Translations under genes and position numbers: made by a program
The notes under the pieces: model-generated
The model's input: the letters and a program-made list of their open reading frames with translations, nothing else
Told to the model about the DNA's origin: nothing
The model's database searches: none
In this document: positions 42,423 to 53,100 of the stretch, piece by piece
Position numbering within the stretch: position 1 is the stretch's first letter
Layout of the letters: each line of letters starts with the position of its first letter
Assembly: GCF_001905465.1 (NCBI RefSeq)
Contig: NZ_LISX01000001.1
Coordinates: 641,974 to 705,973, forward strand
Reading direction: 5' to 3'
DNA from: Kitasatospora sp. CB01950
GTDB taxonomy: Bacteria; Actinomycetota; Actinomycetes; Streptomycetales; Streptomycetaceae
DNA: 64,000 nucleotides

Positions 42423-44515
42423 CCGAGACCCCTGACGTTCCGTCCGCCGCTGTTCCGTCTGCCGCCGAGCGGGCCGCCGCCGCGATCGGGCCGTGGGCGA
42501 CCGCCGTCGAGGCGTACGACCTGCTCACCGTCACCGTTCCCGCCGAGCACTGGATCGAGGCGCTCACCGCCGCCCGCGACGGCCTCGGCCTCGCGTTCCT
42601 CGACTGGCTCAGCGCCGTCGACGAACTCGCCGAAGGCTTCGCGGTCTGCGCCCACCTGGCCGCCGTCGGCGAGCCCGGCCGGGTGCGCCGACTGCTGCTG
42701 CGCACCCGGGTGCCGCGCGACAAGGCCGTGCTGCCGACCGCCGTCGGGGTGTACGCCGGCGCCGCCTGGCACGAGCGGGAGACCCGCGAGATGTTCGGCA
42801 TCGAATTCCCCGGCCACCCCTTCCCGGCCACCCTGCTGCTGCCGGACGGCTTCGAGGGCCACCCGCTGCGCAAGGACTTCGTGCTCGCCGCGCGAGTCGC
42901 CAAGGACTGGCCCGGCGCCAAGGAGCCCGGCGAGTCCGACCACGGCGGCGGCCCGGCCCGACGCAAGATGCTGCCCCCCGGCGTCCCCGACCCGAACGAG
43001 TGGGGCCCCCTCAAGGGCACCCTCCCCCCGGTCGCCGAACGCCCCGCCCGCGCGGCCCGCGCCGGAGCGGCGGCCGGCGTCGACCGCCCGCGCCGCGCCC
43101 GCAGCGTCGGCGAGGGCTCTGCGAGCCAGACCCCCCCGGCCCCCGCCGCCGGCACCGCCGCCGATGCGCCGCCGGTCCGTGCCGACCGCCCGCGCCGCAG
43201 TCGCAGCGTCGGCGAGGGCTCCGTCAGCCAGGCCGCCCCCGAAACACCGGAACCCCCGCGCCGTACCGCCCGGACCCAGTCGTCCGACGCCCCGTGGCAC
43301 GCCCCCGTCCCGGCCCACGAGAAGTCCGCGGAGACGCAGCCCGAGGCAGAGAAGTCCGGGCCTGCGGCGGCTGACGCCGTGGAGTCGAAGGCCGCGCAGC
43401 CCGAGCCTGTGGGGCCCGGGGCAGAAGAGTCCGGGGCTGCTGAGTCGGCGGCCTCGACCGGTGGGCCGGCGAAGGACGCGCCTGCGGCGGCGGACGCCGT
43501 GCAGCCGGAGGCCGTGCAGCCGGAGCCTGCGAGGCCTGCGGTTGTGGAGCCCGAGGTGGCGAAGCCTGCGGTGCCTGGGGCGGAGAAGTCCGAGGGTACG
43601 CAGGCCGGGGGCGCGCAGCCTGAACCTGCGGAGCCCGAGGCAGCAGGGCCCGCGCTCGCGGGGGTTCAGTCCGAACCTGCGGTGCCTATGGCGGCGGAGC
43701 CTGCCGGCGCGCAGGGCGAGCCCGTGCCGTCCGAGCCTGCGGTGCCCGAGGCGGAAACGTCCGAGGGCACGCGGGCCGGGGTGGCGAAGCCTGCCGACGG
43801 GCGGCGCGAGCCTGCGGCCGCGAAGCCTGCGGTTGTGCCGTCCGAGCCTGCGGTGCCCGAGGCGGGAGAGTCGGAGGGCACGCGGGTCGGGGTGGCGAAG
43901 CCTGCCGATGGGCCGGTCGAGGCCGAGCGGCGCGAGCCTGCGGCCGCGAAGCCTGAGCCTGTGAAGCCCGAGCCTGCGGAGGCCGAGCCCGTAAAGCCTG
44001 AGCCTGTGAAGCCCGAGTCTGCGGAGGCCGAGGCCGTGAAGGCCGGGGCCGTGAAGCCCGAGCCTGTGAAGCCCGAGGCTGCGGAGGCCGGGGCCGTAAA
44101 GCCCGAGCGTGCGGAGCCCGAGGCTGCGGAGGCCGGGGCCGTGAAGCCCGAGCCCGTGAAGCCCGAGCCTGTGAAGCCCGAGTCTGCGGAGGTCGAGCCC
44201 GTAAAGCCCGAGCCCGTAAAGCCCGAGCCCGTAAAGCCCGAGCCCGTAAAGCCCGAGCCCGTAAAGCCCGAGCCCGTAAAGCCCGAGCCTGTGGAGGCCG
44301 AGCGTGCGGAGCCCGAGCCTGCGGAGGCCGGGGCCGTGAAGCCCGAGCCCGTGAAGCCCGAGGCTGCGGAGGCCGGGGCCGGGGCCGGGGGCGGTGGGAA
44401 ACCCGGGGTTGTGAAACCTGGGGTCGTGCAGGGTGAGCCCGGTGAGGGTGGGGCTGTGCGGCGTGGAGAGTCCGACAGCGATCAGCAGGCCGAGCAGAAC
44501 GGAGACAGCGCGTGA
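42419..44515 (+). CDS. nuoC: NuoC-like subunit with very long Pro/Glu/Ala/Val repeat tail
   Basis: 698 residues; GTG start 42419 within the nuoB stop. Only about residues 25-165 form the 30-kDa subunit fold, with signature [18 protein letters not shown] (117-134) and LRKDF. NuoC proteins are normally some 180-250 residues. Residues about 205-300 carry two copies of DRPRR(A/S)RSVGEGS(A/V)SQ. From about 300 to the end, the protein is low complexity: EP, KP and AE/AG units that become regular VKPEP pentads between about 520 and 660. This tail should be extended, and alternates Lys and Glu. The reading frame is continuous and the stop overlaps nuoH, so it is not a frameshift artefact. Function of the tail is unknown. 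Confidence 0.88.
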   Translation: MTETPDVPSAAVPSAAERAAAAIGPWATAVEAYDLLTVTVPAEHWIEALTAARDGLGLAFLDWLSAVDELAEGFAVCAHLAAVGEPGRVRRLLLRTRVPRDKAVLPTAVGVYAGAAWHERETREMFGIEFPGHPFPATLLLPDGFEGHPLRKDFVLAARVAKDWPGAKEPGESDHGGGPARRKMLPPGVPDPNEWGPLKGTLPPVAERPARAARAGAAAGVDRPRRARSVGEGSASQTPPAPAAGTAADAPPVRADRPRRSRSVGEGSVSQAAPETPEPPRRTARTQSSDAPWHAPVPAHEKSAETQPEAEKSGPAAADAVESKAAQPEPVGPGAEESGAAESAASTGGPAKDAPAAADAVQPEAVQPEPARPAVVEPEVAKPAVPGAEKSEGTQAGGAQPEPAEPEAAGPALAGVQSEPAVPMAAEPAGAQGEPVPSEPAVPEAETSEGTRAGVAKPADGRREPAAAKPAVVPSEPAVPEAGESEGTRVGVAKPADGPVEAERREPAAAKPEPVKPEPAEAEPVKPEPVKPESAEAEAVKAGAVKPEPVKPEAAEAGAVKPERAEPEAAEAGAVKPEPVKPEPVKPESAEVEPVKPEPVKPEPVKPEPVKPEPVKPEPVKPEPVEAERAEPEPAEAGAVKPEPVKPEAAEAGAGAGGGGKPGVVKPGVVQGEPGEGGAVRRGESDSDQQAEQNGDSA
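44195..44284 (+). repeat. Six exact tandem copies of a 15-bp unit within nuoC
   Basis: GAGCCCGTAAAGCCC is repeated six times without change and encodes EPVKP. Degenerate copies extend from about 43945 to 44370. The repeated GTA valine codon is rare in this genome, which points to recent slippage or unequal crossover rather than old divergence. Confidence 0.95.
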
Positions 44516-45471
44516 ACCTTCTCGACACGCTGTTGCGTTGTGTCGGCACGCTGGCGGTGTTCCTGGTGTTGCCGTTGGTGGTCGGTCAGGCCGAGCACAA
44601 GGTGATGGCGCACATGCAGGGGCGGCTCGGCCCGATGTACGCGGGTGGGTTCCACGGGTGGGCGCAGTTGGTCGCCGACGGGGTGAAGTTCGCGCAGAAG
44701 GAGGACATCGTCCCGGCGGGGGCGGACCGGCGGATCTTCCGGTTGGCGCCGGCGGTCGCGCTGCTGCCGTACCTGTTGGTGCTGCTGGTGATCCCGGTCG
44801 GTCCGAACGGGCTGGTCGGGCAGGCGGTGGACGCGGGCATCTTCTTCGTGCTGGCGGTGATGGGCATCGGCGTGCTGGGCTCGCTGATGGCCGGTTGGGC
44901 GTCGGCGAACAAGTTCTCGTTGCTGGGCGGGCTGCGCACGGCCGCGCAGCTGATGTCGTACGAGCTGCCGATGTTGCTCGCGGCGGCGTCGGTGGCGATG
45001 GCCGCGGGCACCGTCTCGCTGCCGGGGGTGGTGGACGCGTTCCACTGGTGGTGGGTGCCGTGGCAGCTGATCGGCGGGTTCGTCTTCTTCACGGCGGGTC
45101 TGGCGGAGCTCCAGCGGCCGCCGTTCGACATGCCGATCGCCGACTCGGAGATCATCTTCGGCGCGTACACCGAGTACACCGGTCTGCGGTTCGCGCTGTT
45201 CCTGCTGGCCGAGTACGCGGGCATCGTGGTGCTCTGCGGCCTGACCACGGTGCTGTTCCTGGGCGGCTGGCACGGCCCGTTCTCCGACAGCCTGGGCTGG
45301 CTGTGGACGCTGGTGAAGACGTTCGCGCTGGCGTTCGTGGTGCTCTGGCTGCGGGTCACCTTCCCACGGCTGCGCGAGGACCAGCTGATGCGTTTCGCGT
45401 GGACGGTGCTGATCCCGCTCGCCCTGGCCCAGCTCGCCCTCACCGGCATCGTCAAGGTGGCGATCTCCTGA
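44512..45471 (+). CDS. nuoH: NADH-quinone oxidoreductase subunit H
   Basis: 319 residues. GTG at 44512 overlaps the nuoC stop (GTGA). Eight or so helices. Conserved blocks [31 protein letters not shown] (cytosolic loop near the quinone channel), SYELPMLLA and [26 protein letters not shown] are all present. NuoH links the quinone site to the antiporter-like subunits. Direct fusion of nuoC to nuoH in the operon shows that nuoD-G are absent here, not displaced within it. Confidence 0.95.
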   Translation: MNLLDTLLRCVGTLAVFLVLPLVVGQAEHKVMAHMQGRLGPMYAGGFHGWAQLVADGVKFAQKEDIVPAGADRRIFRLAPAVALLPYLLVLLVIPVGPNGLVGQAVDAGIFFVLAVMGIGVLGSLMAGWASANKFSLLGGLRTAAQLMSYELPMLLAAASVAMAAGTVSLPGVVDAFHWWWVPWQLIGGFVFFTAGLAELQRPPFDMPIADSEIIFGAYTEYTGLRFALFLLAEYAGIVVLCGLTTVLFLGGWHGPFSDSLGWLWTLVKTFALAFVVLWLRVTFPRLREDQLMRFAWTVLIPLALAQLALTGIVKVAIS

Positions 45472-46037
45472 TGAAGTTCCCCGGATCCGGCCTGGCCAAG
45501 GGCCTGGCCGTCACCATGCGGACGATGACGCGGAAGACCGTCACCGCGCAGTACCCGGACGTGCAGCCCGACCTGCCGCCGCGTTCGCGCGGCGTCATCG
45601 CGCTGCTGGAGGAGAACTGCACGGTCTGCATGCTGTGCGCCCGCGAGTGCCCGGACTGGTGCATCTACATCGACTCCCACAAGGAGACGCTGCCCGCCGC
45701 CGACCCGAACGCCCGCGCCCGCACCCGCAATGTGCTGGACCGCTTCGCCATCGACTTCTCGCTCTGCATGTACTGCGGGATCTGCATCGAGGTGTGTCCG
45801 TTCGACGCGCTGTTCTGGTCGCCGGAGTTCGAGTACGCGGAGACCGACATCCGCGAGCTCACCCACGAGCGCGACCGGTTGCGCGAGTGGATGTGGACCG
45901 TCCCGCCGCCGCCCGCGCACGACGCCGCGGCGGAGGAGCCCAAGGAGATCGCCATGGCCCGCAAGGCCGCCGACAAGCTGGCCGCCGCCGCCGCCGCCGC
46001 GGCCGCTGCCGCCGCCGAGGAGGGTGAGCAGAGTTGA
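45471..46037 (+). CDS. nuoI: NADH-quinone oxidoreductase subunit I (two 4Fe-4S clusters)
   Basis: 188 residues. ATG at 45471 (TGATG with nuoH). Two ferredoxin motifs: C50-TV-C53-ML-C56-ARE-C60-P and C99-MY-C102-GI-C105-IEV-C109-P, for clusters N6a and N6b. Normally these carry electrons from NuoG to NuoB; nuoG is missing here, so the donor is unknown. A C-terminal helix-prone extension (about 135-188) ends in a run of about 12 alanines and an acidic tip, beyond the family core. Confidence 0.94.
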   Translation: MKFPGSGLAKGLAVTMRTMTRKTVTAQYPDVQPDLPPRSRGVIALLEENCTVCMLCARECPDWCIYIDSHKETLPAADPNARARTRNVLDRFAIDFSLCMYCGICIEVCPFDALFWSPEFEYAETDIRELTHERDRLREWMWTVPPPPAHDAAAEEPKEIAMARKAADKLAAAAAAAAAAAAEEGEQS

Positions 46038-46651
46038 GCACCCTGCTGGCCGCGGCGGGCTCGCTGGAGCCCGCCGCGCGCTCGTACCTCTCGCCGACCG
46101 GGCAGGAGATCGTCTTCCTGCTGGTCGGTGTGCTGGTGCTTGGCGCGGCCGTCGTCTCGGTGACCACCCGGCAGCTGGTGCACGCCGCGCTGTGGCTGGT
46201 GGTTGCGCTGGGCGGGCTGGCGGTCGAGTTCCTGCTGCTGACTGCCGAGTTCGTGGCCTGGGTGCAGGTGCTGGTGTACCTGGGCTCGGTGGTCGTGCTG
46301 GTGCTGTTCGGCCTGATGCTGACCCGCGCCCCGATCGGCCGCTCCCCGGACGCCGACTCCGGCAACCGCCCGGCGGCGCTGGCCGTCGGCGCGGCCTCCG
46401 CCGCGACCCTGGTGACGCTGGTGGTGGACGCGTTCCGCTCGTCCTGGATCGACCTGTCCGGCCCGGCCGGCACCACCCGGCTGACCGGCGAGTTCCTGTT
46501 CTCGCACTGGGTGCTGCCGTTCGAGGCGCTGTCGGTGCTGCTGCTGGCCGCGCTGGTCGGCGCGATCGTGCTGTCCCGTGCCAAGGGCGACGGGACGAAG
46601 CCGCGGCCCGGGAACCTGCGCACCGTCCTGACGAAGACGAAGGAGCGCTGA
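46034..46651 (+). CDS. nuoJ: NADH-quinone oxidoreductase subunit J
   Basis: 205 residues. TTG start at 46034 overlapping the nuoI stop (TTGA), an unusual start codon decided by the tight coupling. Five transmembrane helices; the block [23 protein letters not shown] contains the pi-bulge helix of NuoJ. It sits in the membrane arm between H/A and K. Confidence 0.92.
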   Translation: MSTLLAAAGSLEPAARSYLSPTGQEIVFLLVGVLVLGAAVVSVTTRQLVHAALWLVVALGGLAVEFLLLTAEFVAWVQVLVYLGSVVVLVLFGLMLTRAPIGRSPDADSGNRPAALAVGAASAATLVTLVVDAFRSSWIDLSGPAGTTRLTGEFLFSHWVLPFEALSVLLLAALVGAIVLSRAKGDGTKPRPGNLRTVLTKTKER

Positions 46652-46653
46652 GC

Positions 46654-47016
46654 GTGCACCTCGCCTACCCCGCGGTCCTCGCCGTGCTGCTGTTCAGCGT
46701 CGGCGTGTACGGCGTGCTCGCCCGGCGCAACGTGATCCTGGTGCTGATGTCGGTCGAGCTGATGCTCAACGCCGTCAACCTCAACCTGGTCGCCTTCGAC
46801 GTCTGGCTGCGCGACACCCTGCACGCCGGCCAGGCGCTCACCCTGTTCACCATCACCGTCGCCGCCGCCGAGATCGGCCTCGGCCTGGCCATCGTGCTGC
46901 TGGTGTACCGCACCCGCCGCACCGCCGCCGTCGACCGGGTCACCGCGCTCGGCGACCGGCACGAGGCGGACGACCCGGCCGATGCGGCCGAGGAGAAGGA
47001 GCAGGCCGCCGCATGA
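46654..47016 (+). CDS. nuoK: NADH-quinone oxidoreductase subunit K
   Basis: 120 residues. GTG at 46654. Three helices with the proton-path glutamates in [15 protein letters not shown] and [17 protein letters not shown]. The C-terminal tail of about 30 residues is charged ([17 protein letters not shown]). The stop overlaps nuoL (ATGA). Confidence 0.94.
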   Translation: MHLAYPAVLAVLLFSVGVYGVLARRNVILVLMSVELMLNAVNLNLVAFDVWLRDTLHAGQALTLFTITVAAAEIGLGLAIVLLVYRTRRTAAVDRVTALGDRHEADDPADAAEEKEQAAA

Positions 47017-48977
47017 ACCTCGCGCTGCCGATCCTCGTCCCCGTCCTGCCCGCGCTCGGCGCCGCCGCCGGGCTGGCCACCGGACGCCGGTACCCCGCGC
47101 TGGCCCGCCCGCTCGCGGTGCTGCCGGTCGCGGTGTCCGCCGTCCTCGCCCTGGTGACGGCCCTCCAGCTGGGCACCGGCACCACCCTGGACGCCGCCAC
47201 CCGGCTCGCCCCCACCGGCGGCCCGGAGATCTCGCTCGCCCTGCACCTGGACGGCTTCACCTCGCTGATCTCGGTGCTGGTCGGCCTGGTCGCCACCTGC
47301 GTGCAGATCTACTCCACCGCGTACCTGAAGGACGACCCGCGCTACCCGTCGTACGCGGCGCTGGTCTCGCTGTTCACCGCCGCGATGTTCCTGGTCGTCT
47401 ACTCCGGCGACCTGATCGTGCTGCTGGTCGGCTGGGAAGTGATGGGCATCTGCTCGTACTTCCTGATCGGCCACCACTGGGAGACCGCCGACGCCCGGGC
47501 CGCCTCGCTGAAGGCGTTCCTGGTCACCAAGCTCGGCGACGTGCCGTTCCTGTTCGGCCTGTTCCTGCTCGGCGCGGACGCCGGGACGTTCCGGATCGGC
47601 GAGGTGCTGCGGGTCGCCGCCGCGGGCGACCTCCACCACCCCACGCTGATCGCCCTGCTGCTGCTCGCCGGTGTGGCCGGCAAGAGCGCCCAGTTCCCGC
47701 TGCACACCTGGCTGCCGGACGCGATGGCCGGCCCGACGCCGGTGTCCGCGCTGATCCACGCCGCCACCATGGTCGCGGCCGGCATCTACCTGGTCGCCCG
47801 GCTGCTGCCGGTGTTCCTGCAGTCCTCCGCCGCGCTGGTGGTGCTGGCCGTGATGGCCGCCGTCACCATGATCGGCTCCGCGCTGTGCGCGCTCGCCCAG
47901 GACGACCTGAAACGCGTCCTCGCCTACTCGACGGTCGGCCAGCTCGGCTACATGGCCGGCGCGCTGGCCGCCGGCGACCGGCAGGCCGCGGTGTTCCACC
48001 TGGTCTCGCACGGTGCGTTCAAGGCCCTGCTGTTCCTCGGCGCCGGTGTCGTCATCCACGCCGCGCACACCAACTCGATCAGCGCGATGGCCCGGATGGA
48101 CGGCCTGCGCCACCGCATCCCCGACGCCTGGTGGACGATGACCATCGGCCTGCTCGCGCTGGCCGGCGTCTTCCCGTTCTCCGGCTTCTTCTCCAAGGAG
48201 TCCGTGCTCGGCGCCGCCGAGCACGCCGCCCACGGCGAGGCCCTGACCGGCGCCCTCGGCCCGGCCTCCGCCGTGCCGCAGGCCGTCGGCTGGACGGTGC
48301 TGGTGGCCGGCCTGCTCACCGCGCTGCTCACCGCCGCCTACGCCGCCCGGCTGTGGCTGTCCGTCTTCTACGGCCGGTCCCGCAACGGCGAGGACCTCGC
48401 CCCGCAGCCCGGCGCCCCGTACTCCCCGGAGCTCGACGAGGCCGACCCGGCGCACGCCGAACCGGCCGCGATGCGCCTGATCCTGTGGGTGCTGGCCGTC
48501 CCCGCGCTGGCCTTCGGCGTGGCCGGACTGCGCACCGACTGGCTGCCCGCACTGCTCGACGGCGAGTCGCTGCGGGTGTCCGTCGCCACCGGCGTGATCG
48601 GCACCGGCGTCGCCGTCGCCGGCCTGCTGATCGGGTACGCCGCCTGGCGCACCGTCAACGCCCGGGCCGCCGCCGGACGGCCCGCCGCCGACCCGGCCCG
48701 GCTGCTGCTCGGCCCGCTGTACCGGCCCGCCCAGCACGGCTTCGGCGTCGACCGGCTGTACAGCACGCTGTTCGTCCGGCCCACCGAGGCCGCCGCCGGG
48801 CTGGTCCGGTTCCTGGACCGCGCCGTCGTGGAGACCTACGTCCGCGGCGCCGGCGCGGCACCCGGCTGGCTCGGCCGCGCCGTCCGCTTCGCGCAGACCG
48901 GCAACGCCCAGGGCTACCTGAACGCGCTGCTCGCCGGAGCCGTCCTGCTCGTCGTCCTGGTGGCGGTGGGATCGTGA
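47013..48977 (+). CDS. nuoL: NADH-quinone oxidoreductase subunit L (antiporter-like)
   Basis: 654 residues. ATG at 47013. Proton-pump antiporter fold with many helices; key blocks [28 protein letters not shown] (conserved Glu), [34 protein letters not shown] (Lys and His) and [25 protein letters not shown]. The C-terminal amphipathic helix and last membrane span are present, so the subunit is full length and probably able to move protons. Confidence 0.96.
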   Translation: MNLALPILVPVLPALGAAAGLATGRRYPALARPLAVLPVAVSAVLALVTALQLGTGTTLDAATRLAPTGGPEISLALHLDGFTSLISVLVGLVATCVQIYSTAYLKDDPRYPSYAALVSLFTAAMFLVVYSGDLIVLLVGWEVMGICSYFLIGHHWETADARAASLKAFLVTKLGDVPFLFGLFLLGADAGTFRIGEVLRVAAAGDLHHPTLIALLLLAGVAGKSAQFPLHTWLPDAMAGPTPVSALIHAATMVAAGIYLVARLLPVFLQSSAALVVLAVMAAVTMIGSALCALAQDDLKRVLAYSTVGQLGYMAGALAAGDRQAAVFHLVSHGAFKALLFLGAGVVIHAAHTNSISAMARMDGLRHRIPDAWWTMTIGLLALAGVFPFSGFFSKESVLGAAEHAAHGEALTGALGPASAVPQAVGWTVLVAGLLTALLTAAYAARLWLSVFYGRSRNGEDLAPQPGAPYSPELDEADPAHAEPAAMRLILWVLAVPALAFGVAGLRTDWLPALLDGESLRVSVATGVIGTGVAVAGLLIGYAAWRTVNARAAAGRPAADPARLLLGPLYRPAQHGFGVDRLYSTLFVRPTEAAAGLVRFLDRAVVETYVRGAGAAPGWLGRAVRFAQTGNAQGYLNALLAGAVLLVVLVAVGS

Positions 48978-49020
48978 CGCACCCCCAGTTCCCCGTTCCG
49001 GCATTTCCTAGGAGCCACCG

Positions 49021-50547
49021 ATGAACGCGGTCCTCATCGCCCTCCTGGCCCTGCCGCTGCTCGGCGCCGCCCTGATGCTCGCCCCGATCGGCGACCGGCG
49101 GGCGCTGCGCCTGGGCACCACCGTCACCGGCGGCACCCTGCTGCTGGCGATCGCCCTCGCCGCCGGGTTCGACCACGGCGCGCCGAGCCGGATGCAGGCC
49201 GTCACCGACGTGTCCTGGATCCCCGCGCTGGACGTGCGCCTGCACCTCGGCGTGGACGGCATCTCGCTGCCGCTGCTGGTGCTCACCGCGCTGCTCACCT
49301 TCCTGTGCGCCGTGTACTCGTTGAAGAAGCTTCCGGCGGGCCCCGGCGGCCGCGCCTTCACCGGCCTGCTGCTCCTGCTGGAGACCGGCATGCTGGCCAC
49401 CTTCGCGGTGCTCGACCTGGTGCTGTTCTTCCTGGCCTTCGAGATCGTGCTGATCCCGATGTACTTCCTGATCTCCCGCTGGGGCAGCGGGCAGAAGGTC
49501 GCCGCGGCCAACCGGTTCATCCTGTACACCCTGCTCGGCTCCGCCGTGATGCTGCTCGGCTTCCTGCTGATCGGCGTCAAGGCCGGCACCTTCGACATGG
49601 TGAAGCTCGCCGACGCGCACGGCTCCGGGCTCTCGCACACCACCCAGCTGATCGCCGCGCTGGCCATCCTGGTCGGCCTGGCCGTCAAGGCCCCCGCCTG
49701 GCCGCTGCACTCCTGGCTGCCCGACGCGCACACCGCCGCGCCGACCGTCGGATCGGTGCTGCTGGCCGGCGTGATGCTCAAGATGGGCACCTACGGCCTG
49801 GTCCGGGTGCTGCTGCCGATCGTCCCCGACGGCACCGCCACCTACGCGCCCTACCTGGGCGCGTTCGCCGCCGTCGGCATCGTCTACGGCTCGCTGGCCT
49901 GCCTCGCCCTCGCCCGGACCGGCGCCAAGGGCGACCTGAAGCGGCTGATCGCGTACTCCTCGGTCGGCCACATGGGCTTCGTGCTGCTCGGCATCGCCTC
50001 GCTCACCCCGACCGGCCTGAACGGCGCGCTGTTCGCCAACATCGCGCACGGCCTGATCACCGGCCTGCTGTTCTTCGTGGTCGGCGCCGTCAAGGACCGC
50101 TACGGCACCGCCGACCTGGACACCCTCGCCGGGGCCACCGGCGCCGCGCTGTACGGCCGCGCCCCGCGGATCGGCGCGCTGCTCGCGTTCGCCGCCGTCG
50201 CCAGCCTCGGCCTGCCCGGCCTGGCCGGCTTCTGGGGCGAGCTGCTCGCCATGTACGGCGCGTTCGACCCGGCCGACGGCCTGTCCCGGCCCGCGTTCGT
50301 CACCTACATGGTGCTGGCCGGTCTCGGCACCCTGCTGACCGCCGCCTACCTGCTGGTCGTCGTCCGGCGGGTCTGCATGGGCGACCCGAAGCAGCCCGCC
50401 CCGGTCGCCGACGTGGCCGACCTGCAGGGCTACGAGGCCGCCAGCTGGACGCCGCTCGCCGCGCTCACCCTGGTGGCCGGCCTGTGGCCGGCGCTGCTGC
50501 TCGGCCTCTCCGACCCGGCCGTCAAGCACCTCCTCGGGAGCGGCTGA
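49021..50547 (+). CDS. nuoM: NADH-quinone oxidoreductase subunit M (antiporter-like)
   Basis: 508 residues. ATG at 49021 with TAGGAG 7 bases upstream, after a 43-bp gap, the longest inside the operon. The blocks LHLGVDGISLPLLVLTALLTFL, LFFLAFEIVLIPMYFLISRWG and VKAPAWPLHSWLPDAHTAAPTVGSVLLAGVMLKMGTYG carry the conserved Glu, Lys and His of the proton path. Full length. One base of overlap with nuoN. Confidence 0.96.
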   Translation: MNAVLIALLALPLLGAALMLAPIGDRRALRLGTTVTGGTLLLAIALAAGFDHGAPSRMQAVTDVSWIPALDVRLHLGVDGISLPLLVLTALLTFLCAVYSLKKLPAGPGGRAFTGLLLLLETGMLATFAVLDLVLFFLAFEIVLIPMYFLISRWGSGQKVAAANRFILYTLLGSAVMLLGFLLIGVKAGTFDMVKLADAHGSGLSHTTQLIAALAILVGLAVKAPAWPLHSWLPDAHTAAPTVGSVLLAGVMLKMGTYGLVRVLLPIVPDGTATYAPYLGAFAAVGIVYGSLACLALARTGAKGDLKRLIAYSSVGHMGFVLLGIASLTPTGLNGALFANIAHGLITGLLFFVVGAVKDRYGTADLDTLAGATGAALYGRAPRIGALLAFAAVASLGLPGLAGFWGELLAMYGAFDPADGLSRPAFVTYMVLAGLGTLLTAAYLLVVVRRVCMGDPKQPAPVADVADLQGYEAASWTPLAALTLVAGLWPALLLGLSDPAVKHLLGSG

Positions 50548-52082
50548 TGACCACCACTCACGACCTGGGGCAGCCCCTCATGACTCCGCTCGCCGTCGCC
50601 GACCCGGGCGGCCTGATCCAGTCCGTCGACTGGGTGGCCATCGCCCCGCCGCTGATCGCCGCGCTCGCCGCCCTCGCCGTGCTGGTCGCCGACCTGTTCC
50701 TGCCCGAGGCCCGCAAGCGCCTGCTCGGGTGGCTGAGCGCCGCGGGCCTGCTCGCCGCGCTGGCCATGCTGCTGCCGTTGGTGCTCGGCGACACCCGTTC
50801 CACGTTCTGCTTCAAGAGCGGCGGCTGCTCCTACACCGCCGACCACTTCGCGCTCGCCTTCCAGCTGCTCGCCCTCGGCGGCGCGCTGCTGACCGTGCTG
50901 CTCTCCCTGCACACCGTCGAGGACGAGAAGTTGCCGGGCGGCGAGTACTGGTTCCTGCTGCTCTCCTCCGCCTGCGGCGCCGCCCTGCTGCCCGCCGCGC
51001 GCGACCTCGCCACCCTGGTGATCGCCCTGGAAGTCGCCACCCTGCCCGCGTTCGCCCTGGTCGCGCTGCGCCGGGACGGCCGGGGCGCGGAGAGCGCGCT
51101 GAAGTTCTTCCTCTCCTCCGTCACCGCGACCGCCGTGATGCTGCTCGGCGTCAGCTTCGTCTACGCCGCCGCCGGAACGATCCAGCTTCAGGGCATCGCC
51201 GACGGCCTCGCGCACGCCCCCGGGCAGCTGAAGCCGCTGGCCGAGGCCGGCGCGGTGCTCACCCTGGTCGGCTTCGCGTTCAAGACCGCCGCCGTCCCCT
51301 TCCACTTCTGGGTGCCCGACACCTACGTCGGCGCGCCGCTGCCGGTGGCGGGCTACCTGTCGGTGGTCGGCAAGGCCGCGGGCCTGTCCGGCCTGGCGCT
51401 GGTCACCACCGTCGCCTTCCGCCCGTACGGCCACACCTGGGGCCTGGTGCTGGCGGTGCTGGCCGCGCTGACCATGACGGTCGGCAACGCGGCGGCGCTG
51501 CGCCAGCGCGCCGACACCCCGTACGGCGCGGTGCGGCTGCTCGCCTGGTCCTCGGTCGGCCAGGCCGGCTACCTGCTGGTGCCGCTGGCCGCCGCCGGGT
51601 ACGCCGACTCCGCCGACCCGCTGGGCGCGACGGTGGCGTACGCGCTGATCTACGGCCTGGTGAACCTGGGCGCGTTCGGCGTGGTCGCGCTGGTCGGCGG
51701 CACCGGCCGGCTGGAGTCGTTCCGCGGGCTGGCCTCGCGCAACCGCTGGGCGGCGTTCGCGCTGGCGTTCTTCCTGCTCTGCCTGGCCGGCCTGCCGCCG
51801 GGCGTGGTCGGGCTGTTCGGCAAGGTCGTGGTGTTCCGGGCGGCCGTCGACGCCGGCCTGGGCTGGCTGGCCGTGGTGATGGCGGTGAACGTGGTGATCG
51901 CGCTCGCCTACTACCTGAAGTGGACCGCCCTGCTGTTCGCGCCGTCCACCTCCGCAGACGTCGCCGTGCCGCGCGTTCCGGCCTCGCTGACCGCCGCGCT
52001 CGGCCTCGCGGCGAGCGGCGCGGTGGTGCTGTCGGTGGCTCCGCAACTGGTGCTGCAGGTGGTGTCGGGCAGCCTGTTCTGA
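50547..52082 (+). CDS. nuoN: NADH-quinone oxidoreductase subunit N (antiporter-like)
   Basis: 511 residues. ATG at 50547 (TGATG with nuoM), GGGAG 8 bases upstream; a second ATG at 50580 is possible. Antiporter fold with ATLVIALEVATLPAFALVALRR, FKTAAVPFHFWVPDTYVGAPLPVAGYLSVVGKAAG and LLAWSSVGQAGYLLVPLAA. It is the last nuo gene. All three pump subunits L, M and N are kept although the NADH-oxidising module is missing. Confidence 0.95.
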   Translation: MTTTHDLGQPLMTPLAVADPGGLIQSVDWVAIAPPLIAALAALAVLVADLFLPEARKRLLGWLSAAGLLAALAMLLPLVLGDTRSTFCFKSGGCSYTADHFALAFQLLALGGALLTVLLSLHTVEDEKLPGGEYWFLLLSSACGAALLPAARDLATLVIALEVATLPAFALVALRRDGRGAESALKFFLSSVTATAVMLLGVSFVYAAAGTIQLQGIADGLAHAPGQLKPLAEAGAVLTLVGFAFKTAAVPFHFWVPDTYVGAPLPVAGYLSVVGKAAGLSGLALVTTVAFRPYGHTWGLVLAVLAALTMTVGNAAALRQRADTPYGAVRLLAWSSVGQAGYLLVPLAAAGYADSADPLGATVAYALIYGLVNLGAFGVVALVGGTGRLESFRGLASRNRWAAFALAFFLLCLAGLPPGVVGLFGKVVVFRAAVDAGLGWLAVVMAVNVVIALAYYLKWTALLFAPSTSADVAVPRVPASLTAALGLAASGAVVLSVAPQLVLQVVSGSLF

Positions 52083-52187
52083 CCTGTGGTCGAATGCCGG
52101 AGGGAACGATCGGGCCAGCTCGGCGCGTTGATCCCGGCAGAAGGAGGCTGCTCCACCGGCCTCCCCGGCACCACAGGAGGGCCCGCA

Positions 52188-53045
52188 GTGCACCGCCACC
52201 ACAACGGATTGCGGACGGCCGTTCTGCTCGGCGGTCTGTCCGCGCTGATCCTGGTGATCGGCAGCTTCTTCGGCCGTACCGGTCTGCTGGTGGCGCTGCT
52301 GATCGCGCTCGGCACCAACGCCTACGCGTACTGGAACAGCGACAAGTTGGCGCTGCGCGCGATGCGGGCCCGCCCGGTCAGCGAGATCGAGGCACCGCAG
52401 CTGTACCGCATCGTCCGCGAGCTCTCCACCGCCGCCCGACAGCCGATGCCCCGGCTGTACATCTCGCCCACCCCCGCGCCGAATGCTTTCGCCACCGGCC
52501 GCAACCCGCGCAACGCCGCGGTCTGCTGCACCGACGGCATCCTGCAGCTGCTGGACGAGCGGGAGCTGCGCGGGGTGCTCGGCCACGAGCTCAGCCACGT
52601 CTACAACCGGGACATCCTGATCTCCTCGGTGGCCGGCGCGCTGGCCTCGGTGGTGATGTTCCTGGTGAACTTCGCCTGGCTGATCCCGTTCGGCCGCTCC
52701 GACGACGACGAGGGCCCGGGCCTGTTCGGCATGCTGCTGATCATGATCCTGGGGCCGATCGCGGCGAGCCTGATCCAACTGGCCGTCAGCCGCTCCCGCG
52801 AGTACCAGGCGGACGCCGACGGGGCCCGGATCACCGGCGACCCGCTGGCCCTGGCCAGCGCCCTGCGCAAGCTGGACGCCGGCACCCAGCGCCTCCCGCT
52901 GCCGCCCGAGCCGCAGCTGCAGACCGCCAGCCACATGATGATCGCCAACCCGTTCCGGCCCGGCGAGGTCGGCGCGAAGCTGTTCTCCACCCACCCGCCG
53001 ATGCGCGAGCGGATCGACCGCCTGGAGCGGATGGCGGGCCGCTGA
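52188..53045 (+). CDS. htpX: HtpX-like M48 membrane metalloprotease
   Basis: 285 residues. GTG at 52188 with AGGAGGG 6 bases upstream; a longer frame from 52086 lacks such a site. Two N-terminal helices (about 8-45), zinc motif HELSH (133-137) with the third ligand Glu in [11 protein letters not shown], and two further helices between. M48 proteases degrade faulty membrane proteins. The gene directly follows nuoN, an order I also recall from S. coelicolor, and could serve quality control of the nuo membrane subunits. Confidence 0.93.
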   Translation: MHRHHNGLRTAVLLGGLSALILVIGSFFGRTGLLVALLIALGTNAYAYWNSDKLALRAMRARPVSEIEAPQLYRIVRELSTAARQPMPRLYISPTPAPNAFATGRNPRNAAVCCTDGILQLLDERELRGVLGHELSHVYNRDILISSVAGALASVVMFLVNFAWLIPFGRSDDDEGPGLFGMLLIMILGPIAASLIQLAVSRSREYQADADGARITGDPLALASALRKLDAGTQRLPLPPEPQLQTASHMMIANPFRPGEVGAKLFSTHPPMRERIDRLERMAGR

Positions 53046-53100
53046 GCCCTCCGGCCGGCCGATGAGCCCTTCGGGGGAGGGCCCGGCGAGCGTCCGCCCG

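Noticed and set aside
46654..47016. Idea that the nuo operon is a decaying copy
   Set aside because: All ten subunits are full length with their key residues and overlapping starts, which argues for selection, not decay.
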